This document shows, piece after piece, positions 60,901 to 64,000 of a stretch of DNA of 64,000 nt. The stretch spans positions 19,744,210-19,808,209 of the forward strand of contig NC_040028.1 of assembly GCF_000972845.2 (NCBI RefSeq), given 5' to 3'. Within the stretch, counting starts at the first letter, position 1. Every line of letters starts with the position of its first letter. The DNA comes from Larimichthys crocea (taxonomy: Eukaryota > Chordata > Actinopteri > Sciaenidae). The notes below the pieces were generated by a model, which was not told where the DNA came from, ran no database searches, and saw nothing but the letters and a program-made list of their open reading frames with translations. Position numbers and translations under genes: made by a program.

Positions 60901-62370
60901 CGTCCTTATTGTTTCAGAACGGTTATGTTAGGCACAAATAAACATGCACAAAGCAGAAGTTTGCCTGATTTATGTAGAGCAGGGGCCTCCAAACTACGGC
61001 CCCCGGGCCACATCCGGCCCACCTAAACAAGTGGAGTGGCCGACTTAACGATCCCAAACAATCCCTCTAAACATGGCCTAAATTGCATTTTCCTATTATA
61101 AAATATCCACACTTAATGATTAAGCTTGGCATTCTAATTAAAATCTACCTTATTTACGAACTATTTACAGTACCAGCTAATTTTCATCTCCTCGCACAAT
61201 GGTATATTCCGACGTGACTTTGCTCGTGATCAACTTCCGCGCAGGCTGCCCGGGGGATTCAACTCGGCGGGTCAGGGGCGGCCGCACGGTGCGGGAGGAT
61301 CCCCTCGTGGGACCTCTCCCCGGTGCTGGCTGGCTAGTTGCATTTCCTCCATGACGGTGCGCCGCGACCGGCTCTGGGTCGGCTTGGAAAGGCTCGGGGG
61401 CAAAGGTGGCTCACGGCTCCGGCCGCGAGCTTTACAGCGCCCTCCTGCACGGACCTCCTGACTTCCCCGGGGCCGTGGACTTAGTGCTCGCTGTGCCCTC
61501 TCCGCGACTGTCGAATCGCAATTTATCGCAACTTTCACTTCCTCCCGCAACAAAATCGCAACAATTTTTTTGAAATTCTCCTTCAACATCAGGCATTTTA
61601 GGCCGCAACTATTTCAAAAAAGGCCGTGAAATCCTGGTGGGACTGATATCATTTCATTACTGAAAGGCAAGTTGATGTGGCCCGCACCGAAAAAAGTTTG
61701 GGGACCCCGGATGTAGATGCAACATTGTTCACGGTCCACATTTTCAGACACTCGTTGGTTGACGGACTTAGAGTAGCAGACCGAGGCTTGTGAGTTTGTG
61801 TCTTTTTCCACTATACTGGTGCACGACAGCGTAGCTCACGTTGGGCCGATGTGTTCCGACTCATTTTTCTTATTCAAGTCCCATTAGTTCTTGAAAGTTC
61901 GGGATGCCATCTGAACATGACGATCGGCCCTTTTATTCATTCATTCAGTACGAAGTACTTTTATGCAGTTTAGTGGAGTAGAAAATGAAAACGACTGCGC
62001 CCGAGGGAATCAAACAAACACTGGTTGTATCAAGGTTGTCACTCTCCGGGTCTTAGATCTTGGTGGGCTGAACCGATGCACACAATGAACGGCAGCTTGT
62101 CTCACCTCCATTTTCACATTCATCAGGACTGTCTTTGAGCCAGCGTAGTGCGAACGGAGGCTTAATTTCAAACTCTGTGTGTGTGTGTGTGTGTTTTAGC
62201 TGGCTCTGCAGTCGCGGCTGTGTGACAGGACCCGGATCGGAGAGTACCACCCCGGGGCGGTGCGCTACACACAGGCTGACCTGGTCGACCTCAGCGATGA
62301 CGACGACGACGACGACACCAACGTGCTCTTCTACTCTCCTGACATGACCCTGAAAGACAGAGGGCCCTGA
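12368..62370 (+). CDS. cAMP-receptor-like / GPR157-like seven-transmembrane receptor, 13 exons
   Basis: Thirteen exons, listed separately below, join to 1053 coding bases and 350 residues. All introns are GT-AG and every phase matches. Predicted membrane segments are TM1 38-55, TM2 65-82, TM3 94-118, TM4 133-151, TM5 176-197, TM6 229-243 and TM7 256-280. The N terminus has a glycosylation sequon (Asn11-Glu-Ser). Cys92 at the start of TM3 can pair with Cys162 in the second extracellular loop, within the motif GAWCWI. TM6 ends FPLINR and TM7 carries LHGLANAFVFGL. No DRY motif or NPxxY is present. The CWI loop motif, the TM6 Asn-Arg and the His-Gly of TM7 are what I expect of the Dictyostelium cAMP receptor (Dicty_CAR) and GPR157 group. 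The C-tail (281-350) has seven consecutive Asp after a Ser, a likely CK2 site. The ligand is unknown; cAMP binding cannot be inferred from this. GPR157 itself is a less likely alternative. Confidence 0.85.
12557..12608. repeat. 11-bp tandem repeat
   Basis: Four and a half units of TGATCAATGAA lie in a row, the first with one change. Each unit contains the palindrome TGATCA. Confidence 0.9.
12886..13705. repeat. Long ACT/ACA trinucleotide array with higher-order duplication
   Basis: About 820 bases are almost entirely ACT and ACA (CAA) triplets, with occasional AGA, TCA and CCAGA variants. A block of about 104 bases starting CATCAACAACAACTACAACT at 13325 recurs identically at 13481, so part of the array has duplicated as a 156-base unit. 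Confidence 0.95.
13755..13896 (+). mobile_element. 5'-truncated SINE tail
   Basis: The stretch reading TCCTTGAGTAAGGTACCAAACCCCAAACTGCTCC followed by GGCTGCGTGATCGGTGTGTG matches, in its first part, the body of the SINE at 46631-46790 (TCCTTGGGGAAGATACTGAACCCCAAACTGC). The tRNA-like head is absent. It lies just beyond the trinucleotide array. Confidence 0.55.
15092..15553 (+). repeat. Copy 2 of the five-copy dispersed repeat (most complete)
   Basis: It contains the whole module series from GCCAAGCGGCAACCTCTGTG through GCAGTTCCTCTAACGTCCAC and GATTGACAGGTGGGTGCTGT to GAAACCTGTGGGTGACGTCA. It serves as a reference for the deletion in copy 1 and for the empty TTAA site in copy 3. There is no protein gene. 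Confidence 0.8.
16622..16674 (+). CDS. Receptor exon 2 (residues 28-44 plus split codon 45)
   Basis: A 53-base exon encodes AVILTVKRATGTFSLGG and two bases of Cys45. The acceptor is CTGATTCACAG and the donor GTAAAT. It was found because exons 1 and 3 do not match in phase; this exon restores the frame and supplies the first half of TM1. Confidence 0.8.
17497..17551 (+). CDS. Receptor exon 3 (residues 45-63)
   Basis: The 55-base exon encodes the second half of TM1 (VFMLFVIWLL) and the first cytoplasmic loop (RRYHSLAQ). The acceptor follows a TTCTCTCTCTCCGCAG tract; the donor is GTAAAT, phase 0. Confidence 0.9.
17552..18584 (+). other. Receptor intron 3
   Basis: No repeat stands out apart from a CCTCCT-rich stretch near 18010-18030 and a T run near 18127. 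I see no other gene. Confidence 0.6.
18585..18641 (+). CDS. Receptor exon 4 (residues 64-82, TM2)
   Basis: The 57-base, phase 0-0 exon encodes KMILSLTVAAFFDSVAYVM, a hydrophobic helix with a single buried Asp (76). The donor is GTGAGT. Confidence 0.9.
18763..18823 (+). CDS. Receptor exon 5 (residues 83-102, ECL1 and start of TM3)
   Basis: It encodes the first extracellular loop GESHPGGSL, then Cys92, the expected disulfide partner of the second extracellular loop, and the start of TM3 (FQAWWLTYF). The exon ends in phase 1. The acceptor is CCGTTCCCCAG and the donor GTGAGA. Confidence 0.9.
18824..20839 (+). other. Receptor intron 5, microsatellite-rich at its 3' end
   Basis: It contains CA runs at about 19690-19711, 20261-20284 and 20684-20711, TG runs at 20718-20737 and 20809-20832, a CCTCCT stretch near 20480 and a T run at 18948-18967. 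A CA run followed by a TG run at 20674-20738 can fold back. No gene is seen. Confidence 0.75.
20840..20927 (+). CDS. Receptor exon 6 (residues 103-131 plus split codon 132)
   Basis: It encodes TM3 (WSALAWVCLITLNLYLNLV) and the second cytoplasmic loop (REVSTNRYE). The donor chosen is GAT followed by GTGAGT at 20928, because only this phase joins to exon 7. A competing GTAAGC donor at 20905 would break the frame. The acceptor is immediately preceded by a TG repeat. Confidence 0.9.
20928..24624 (+). other. Receptor intron 6, dense microsatellites
   Basis: It starts with a diverged A/T-rich tandem array (about 21010-21500). From 22000 to 24155 there are at least ten CA/TG tracts in both orientations, notably TG at 22199-22238, CA at 22384-22438, TG at 23400-23430, CA at 23576-23628, TG at 23899-23931 and CA at 24129-24152. 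The long open frames across these tracts are dipeptide artefacts. Confidence 0.8.
21010..21500. repeat. Diverged A/T-rich tandem array (ACGTTAAAACTTGATAATTTATTG type)
   Basis: A unit close to CACGTTAAAACTTGATAATT followed by TATTGTTATAACGTGAAA recurs roughly ten times with many changes and uneven spacing of about 40-60 bases. The last two copies, near 21376-21410 and 21416-21447, are nearly identical (AAAACTTCATTTTTTGGTAT). Confidence 0.75.
24625..24714 (+). CDS. Receptor exon 7 (residues 132-161, TM4 and ECL2)
   Basis: It encodes LYHLMAWGVPLVMASLPLL (TM4, with Pro142) and the second extracellular loop KDCYGPAGAW. The exon begins and ends in split codons (Met132 and Cys162). The acceptor is CTTTTATCAG and the donor GTGAGT. 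Confidence 0.92.
24715..25233 (+). other. Receptor intron 7
   Basis: It holds a short ATAT run near 24748, a GGA-rich stretch near 25000-25030 and a long CT-rich tract (about 25180-25230) that forms the polypyrimidine tract of exon 8. No gene is seen. Confidence 0.7.
25234..25272 (+). CDS. Receptor exon 8 (residues 162-174 plus split codon 175)
   Basis: A 39-base microexon encodes CWITEKHVAWRFG: the conserved Cys162 of the disulfide, the CWI motif and the approach to TM5. The acceptor is a long CT repeat ending TTCCCCCAG; the donor is GTAAGT. Confidence 0.92.
26800..27075 (+). mobile_element. Rex3/RTE-like LINE 3' fragment
   Basis: The motif series GTGGAGACCCCAGGCAGACC, CTGGGAACGCCTCGGGATCC, GAGGAGCTGGAATGTGTTGC and CTGCTAAACCTGCTGCCACC is typical of the C-terminal coding end of fish Rex3-type elements (translated motif WERLGILQEELE). 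A second copy is at 54385-54660. The 5' part is missing and there are frame breaks. Confidence 0.7.
28060..28110. promoter_or_regulatory. Candidate conserved non-coding island
   Basis: In otherwise low-complexity intron there is a short complex sequence with several TAAT/ATTA cores (CTCTAATGGC, TCATTATCAT, GCTAATTAGAGC). Such clusters can be homeodomain enhancer elements. This is based only on composition. Confidence 0.2.
29807..29885 (+). CDS. Receptor exon 9 (residues 175-201, TM5)
   Basis: It encodes WYVPLFSLIFLMICCYARII (TM5, with Pro179) and CVANER, the start of the third cytoplasmic loop. The acceptor is GTGCTTTGCAG and the donor GTGAGT, phase 0. Confidence 0.93.
29886..32682 (+). other. 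Receptor intron 9
   Basis: It contains CT-rich tracts (30613-30640, 30837-30852, 31230-31262), a TG run at 32166-32187 and a GTT run near 32629-32643. No gene is seen. Confidence 0.65.
32683..32730 (+). CDS. Receptor exon 10 (residues 202-217, ICL3)
   Basis: A 48-base exon encodes MQSWLGTFNPERERRK, the charged third cytoplasmic loop where G proteins normally couple. It is phase 0 on both sides, so skipping it would leave the frame intact. The donor GTAATG is weaker than the others. Confidence 0.88.
33571..34121. mobile_element. Uncharacterised TIR element, copy A
   Basis: The left end reads CTGAATTCCGCTGGGCACGG and the right end GAGACGTGCCCGGTGGGGTT; the CCGCTGGGCACG / CGTGCCCGGTGGG segments are near reverse complements. 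Internal modules (GGTCCAGTTCAGAAGCATCC, CCAAGAATACGCAACATCCG, GTTTCTGAAACGCTACCGGT) recur in the copies at 34134, 51113 and 55421. No transposase is seen. Confidence 0.6.
34134..34370. mobile_element. Uncharacterised TIR element, copy B
   Basis: The left end ATTCCACCGGGCATGGCGCC and right end GCGACGTGCCCACTGGGTTT mirror each other. Internal GTCTTTGCCAAGAATACGCA matches copy A. It lies almost head to tail with copy A. Confidence 0.6.
36810..37472. mobile_element. hAT-type non-autonomous transposon with 8-bp target-site duplication
   Basis: The ends are TAGGGCTGCCAC (36810) and GTGGCGGCCCTA (ending 37472), imperfect inverted repeats continued inward by GATTAGTCGACTAATCG-type palindromes. The flanks ATGCAAGC at 36802-36809 and 37473-37480 are identical, an 8-bp duplication typical of hAT. 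The interior has a GC-rich block (about 36895-37130) shared with a different element at 60980-61710. No intact transposase is present. Confidence 0.85.
38180..38212. repeat. CTG trinucleotide run
   Basis: About eleven CTG units sit in intron 10. A second CAG/GCA run lies at about 40378-40402 and a third at 46981-47001. Confidence 0.9.
39211..39293 (+). CDS. Receptor exon 11 (residues 218-244 plus split codon 245, TM6)
   Basis: It encodes the end of the third cytoplasmic loop (VSLAEEIKPLK) and TM6 (WYPSVYLLVSIFPLIN). The acceptor is TTTTCTCTCCTCCAG. The donor GTAACA runs directly into a CA repeat. Confidence 0.93.
42960..43051. repeat. 41-bp tandem duplication
   Basis: The unit GGTTTGTACTGTATACCCTA followed by ATATCTTCTGTG occurs at 42981 and 43022, separated by a TG run. 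The copies are identical, so the event is recent. Confidence 0.9.
43293..44258 (+). repeat. Copy 3 of the five-copy repeat, split by a MITE
   Basis: It begins with CCGACCTCCGTGTCTGTGAA, carries the core series at 43347-43600, then a partial second set of modules (from about 43708) interrupted at a TTAA by the element at 43747-44055. It continues with GGCTTAAAATTCTGCATAAT, CCGTTACAGACGCCGAGGCG and GTGGGTGACGCCACTCACGC. It is therefore a near-tandem double copy. Confidence 0.75.
43747..44055. mobile_element. TTAA-flanked MITE, 309 bp
   Basis: The ends AGGTCCAGTGTGTAGGATT (43747-43765) and its reverse complement (44037-44055) match at 18 of 19 positions. TTAA lies on both sides (43743-43746 and 44056-44059). 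Other copies of the host repeat in this window have a single TTAA at the corresponding point (ATATTAAGGCTTAAA), so the duplication and the exact insertion point can be read. TTAA targeting is characteristic of piggyBac-type elements. There is no coding capacity. Confidence 0.85.
45166..45255. repeat. 45-bp tandem duplication
   Basis: The unit ACACACACTCGGACGCACGC followed by ACAAATCCCGCTCCCCCCTC and CCTCG is present twice without a visible difference, at 45166-45210 and 45211-45255. Confidence 0.92.
46280..46575 (-). repeat. Copy 4 of the five-copy repeat
   Basis: The reverse complement of the core series is clear: CAAAGCGTCCACGCTCTTAA, GTGAACAGGTGAGTTGTATA, CTGTTTTTTGTACCAGGCTG and CTTATGGAGACTGACTCACT. 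Small internal deletions distinguish it from the others; for example, the TCATGAACGG piece is missing after the CACCCTCA motif. Confidence 0.8.
46631..46790 (+). mobile_element. tRNA-derived SINE, near full length
   Basis: The head has an A-box-like TGGCTCAGGAGG at 46642-46653 and a perfect B box GGTTCGATCCC at 46687-46697, the internal RNA polymerase III promoter. The body reads GTGTCCTTGGGGAAGATACT and GAACCCCAAACTGC. The tail, TTTGGATAAATGACTAAAAATGTAAA, resembles a LINE-type 3' end used for retrotransposition. It is not a functional tRNA: the acceptor stem does not close and the body is too long. Confidence 0.8.
49745..50880 (-). pseudogene. Tc1/mariner transposon with broken transposase
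   Basis: The end near 49745 (CACTCAAAAGTGTGGACACA) is a typical fish Tc1 terminus. On the minus strand the C-terminal DDE domain is recognisable at 49919-50116 (LHQMTWTPQSPNLSPAEMVW, with the final catalytic Glu region) and an upstream piece at 50160-50300 (WSDESRFGGF, the middle catalytic Asp region). Frame breaks and a CTT/GAA expansion (50340-50370) interrupt it. The element is inactive. Confidence 0.85.
51113..51320. mobile_element. Uncharacterised TIR element, copy C
   Basis: It starts CGGCCAAATTTCGACCGGGC and ends GAGACGTGCCCGGAGGGGTT. GGCTGCCAGAGCTACTCGTG and CTTCTGAAACGCTTCTGATG match modules of copies A, B and D. Confidence 0.55.
53165..53312 (+). CDS. Receptor exon 12 (residues 245-294, ECL3 and TM7)
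   Basis: It encodes the third extracellular loop (LHNAFYPQDP), TM7 (SFPLTLLHVLSAPLHGLANA then FVFGL) and the start of the C-tail (DRDWWSLLSPTGMQ). The acceptor has a CT repeat as pyrimidine tract (53134-53157) and CCCAACAG; the donor is GTAACT, phase 0. Confidence 0.93.
53498..53903. mobile_element. TIR element ending GCCGCATTCAG / CTGAATGCGGC
   Basis: The ends GCCGCATTCAGGATCAG and CTGTCTGAATGCGGC are inverted repeats. The interior (CTTGCAGCATAAATTTCAGT, GAAACAAACAAAGCCAGAAC, AAAAGCTGGATCCGACTCAA) is shared with the fold-back element at 60265-60835. A second inverted copy of the end-type motif is not seen there. No coding capacity. Confidence 0.6.
54385..54660 (+). mobile_element. Rex3/RTE-like LINE 3' fragment, second copy
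   Basis: It has the same motif series as 26800-27075, with the translated stretch AWERLRILQEELEYVAG and NLLPPRPDP at the end. It is 5'-truncated and sits directly after another dispersed repeat (CTTAGATTTTGGTGGTCAGA, 54190-54380). Confidence 0.75.
55421..55990. mobile_element. Uncharacterised TIR element, copy D
   Basis: CCAATTTCCACCCGCGGCTG starts it. GCCGGCAGAGCTAATCACGG, GGTCCATTTCAGATGCGTCC and CTCCTGGTGAGGTTTGAAGC are shared with copies A-C. The right end is decayed (GGAGACGTTACACAAC). Confidence 0.5.
58719..59060 (-). repeat. Copy 5 of the five-copy repeat
   Basis: A nearly complete reverse-complement copy, including GTCATGAACGGGGAAATTAG and GGAGCCAGCCTCAAGTGGAC. Its outer part (GTTGCTCAAACAAGCCATCT) matches the flank of copy 3. 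Confidence 0.8.
60265..60835. repeat. Large fold-back (inverted repeat) element
   Basis: The left arm motifs CAACCACCGCTCACTCTC (about 60279) and ACTGTGGAGGTTTGATC (about 60467) reappear inverted as GAGAGTGAGCAGTGGTTG (about 60806) and TCAAACCTCCACAGTCAGC (about 60763). The arms are imperfect; the interior contains a T run near 60621 and a GTTGAATC/GAACCAGATCCAAC pairing. Confidence 0.7.
60980..61710. mobile_element. hAT-type non-autonomous transposon with near-perfect 8-bp target-site duplication
   Basis: The ends CAGGGGCCTCCAAACT and AGTTTGGGGACCCCGG are inverted repeats (13 of 16 matching). The flanks are ATGTAGAG (60972-60979) and ATGTAGAT (61711-61718), an 8-bp duplication with one later change. 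The GC-rich core (61240-61450) is the reverse complement of the core in the unrelated-ended element at 36810-37472. No transposase domain is recognised. Confidence 0.8.
62200..62370 (+). CDS. Receptor exon 13 (residues 295-350, C-tail and stop)
   Basis: It encodes the cytoplasmic tail: LALQSRLCDRTRIGEYHPGA, then a Ser followed by seven Asp (residues about 327-334), then TNVLFYSPDMTLKDRGP and TGA at 62368-62370. Cys302 could be palmitoylated, placing helix 8 at the membrane. The acceptor is a TG repeat followed by TTTTAG. Confidence 0.9.
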   Translation: MALQSRLCDRTRIGEYHPGAVRYTQADLVDLSDDDDDDDTNVLFYSPDMTLKDRGP

Positions 62371-63255
62371 GAGAGAGAGAGACAGAGGGACAGACAGACA
62401 GACAGAGAGGAGGGAGAGAGAGACACAAAGAGCTGGAGGAAAAGGAGAAGGAAGGAGGGTCGCAGCCAGGGAGAAATGCAGCGGATTAGAAACCGAGGAA
62501 CAAGAGGTAGGGAGGGGAATGGAAGGGAAGATTGGGGGGACAGTCAGGCAGATAGAAGCCGGAGATGAGCTGTCAGGTTCCATTATTAATCCCCATCCTT
62601 TACTATTTAATATCCTAAAGTCACACACACACACTCACACACACACACACATATTGAACAGAGCTGCAGCTCCCTGCCATACTGCCATATGAGGAAGGAG
62701 GGAAGAAAGGAGCGGATCTTTAAAGATCCTCCTAATGTTAAAGGCATCTGCTGCATCCCAAAGGTCTTAAAACGATTTCCCTCTCTGCGCCGCCGCCTTC
62801 CTTCTTGATTCCTGCAGTCTGCGGTGTTTTTTTTTTTTTTTTGGCATACCACAAAAAATAAATAAATGAAAAAGGAGAATATAAAAAAAATAAATAAAAA
62901 AAAAACAAAGTGCAGCTGAAAGGCAATCATAACAGGGTGTTAGTTTAGCATTTGCAGCAATTACCTTTTCACTTCTCTGCAGGGGATGAGGTGAAAAGCG
63001 GGCCTTTTCTTTTTTTTTTTTTTTTTTTTTGCAAAAGCACCCCGTGTGTTTGACGTGAAAACATCTCCATCCGTGCCGAGATTGATCTGGGTACTGAACA
63101 ATTTTCTCTCTGAAAGGCGGGAGGAGGTGAGTCCCTCCTTCGTCAGACAGTATTACTCTTTACAGTTTTTGCACCTTTTTTAAAAAGGTTGTTTTTGTAT
63201 TTTTATGCAATACTATTGTTTATTTTACTGTATTTATATCAGATCATTGTACTAC

Positions 63256-63263
63256 TGTATATA
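63256..63263 (+). promoter_or_regulatory. Pumilio-type 3' UTR element
   Basis: TGTATATA fits the Pumilio consensus TGTANATA. It lies in an A/T-rich part of the presumed 3' UTR about 890 bases after the stop. It could arise by chance in such sequence. Confidence 0.35.
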
Positions 63264-63935
63264 TTTAAGTGTATAACTCTATTTTTGTACGTGCCTCGGA
63301 CTGGAAAACTGCTTCCAAACATGCTGCTCGCTCTCTCACGTGACAGTCGAGCCCAACCTCGATTCAATTCGCATACGATGCCTTATGATGTAAAAAAAAA
63401 AAAATGTTGTTTTCAGTCAAACATCACTCCCACACACACACACACACACACACACTTTCTCTAAGGTGCCTGTCAAAACAGGTCGGGGAAAAAAAGATGA
63501 CACATAACACGGCACCCACGGCAACAGCCTCTGATGGTTCATCATCTCATGGCCGTCGTGGCTGGCGTTGGAAGGGGACTTGGCTGAGGTGTGATTGGCA
63601 GGATAATAGAGTCGCTTTATATTCAACCCTCAGCCCCCTGTTTTTGGTTTTCCTCCCCTCCACCCATATTTAGGCGGCTTCATCACTGTCGGTGCGAGCC
63701 GCCGGCTGTCAGCCAGTTGAACTAATGAACCGAAGCTTGACCCTTGTTACCCTTGGAGTTGTTGAACTTTTCTGCTGGGCGTCAATGACACCACGGTGCA
63801 ACTTTAGTTTGTCGTTCTCACAGTGAGCCCCATCACCACCACTGTATCACACACACACACTCACACACACTTGCACTGTGCCCCTACCCTTCTTTTGGCA
63901 CTGGTGCTGGTTTGACTTGACTGTGCACTCCATCA

Positions 63936-63941
63936 AATAAA
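63936..63941 (+). terminator. Candidate polyadenylation signal of the receptor gene
   Basis: AATAAA is followed by TGAGCAGGAG and, some 45 bases later, a TGTTTATTT stretch that could be the downstream element. It is a candidate only, because several upstream AATAAA strings exist. Confidence 0.4.
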
Positions 63942-64000
63942 TGAGCAGGAGAGACATTTCATAACAAAGCTGAGACTGGGCGTGTTTATTTCATTTTCAC

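Larger units (their letters stand above)
53313..62199 (+). other. Receptor intron 12
   Basis: It holds dispersed fish repeats (53330-53450, 53940-54060, 54190-54380), a TIR element (53498-53903), a Rex3 fragment (54385-54660), TIR copy D (55421-55990), AG and GGT tracts (57938-57976, 58228-58260), copy 5 of the five-copy repeat, a fold-back element (60265-60835) and a hAT element (60980-61710). The stretch 56000-57780 shows nothing I can name. Confidence 0.7.
62371..63960 (+). other. Receptor 3' UTR (end approximate)
   Basis: It starts with an AG-rich run, then CA runs (62623-62651, 63434-63454), A/T-rich stretches with AATAAATAAAT near 62854 and 62888, a Pumilio-type site and several ATTTA motifs near 63230-63270. 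AATAAA at 63936-63941 is the last candidate cleavage signal in the window; earlier AATAAA strings could be used as well. Confidence 0.5.

Overview
The window is nuclear DNA from a bony fish, most likely a percomorph teleost. The evidence is spliced vertebrate-type genes with GT-AG introns, a fish-type mid1ip1 gene, remnants of teleost transposons (Tc1-like, Rex3/RTE-like LINE, hAT, a tRNA-derived SINE) and a very high density of CA/TG and CT/GA microsatellites. I see two protein-coding genes, both on the + strand.

Region 1 (1-6.4 kb) is intergenic and made largely of old transposon pieces: a palindromic element, a Tc1 remnant, a LINE polyprotein remnant and the first of five copies of a roughly 270-bp dispersed repeat. 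Region 2 (about 6.2-8.4 kb) is a compact mid1ip1 (Spot14/MIG12 family) gene. It has a promoter with an E-box and two inverted CCAAT boxes, a non-coding first exon, and a single coding exon at 7011-7508 that encodes 165 residues. Region 3 (8.4-12.2 kb) is intergenic and includes a second, decayed copy of the mid1ip1 3' end.

Region 4 (12.2-64 kb) is one long gene. I assembled 13 coding exons between 12368 and 62370. They join in frame to a 350-residue protein of 1053 coding bases including the stop. It is a seven-transmembrane receptor whose TM3 Cys, ECL2 Trp-Cys-Trp-Ile motif, TM6 and TM7 look like the cAMP-receptor (Dictyostelium CAR/crl, Pfam Dicty_CAR) and GPR157 group, not rhodopsin-like receptors. 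The two genes look functionally unrelated: one is a lipogenesis/cytoskeleton regulator, the other a surface receptor.

The receptor introns are packed with microsatellites, several lying directly on splice sites (exon 6 and exon 13 acceptors, exon 11 donor). They also carry a SINE, Tc1, LINE, hAT and TTAA-type elements. For several transposons, target-site duplications or an empty site can be read inside the window. No CRISPR array, rRNA or convincing functional tRNA gene was seen.
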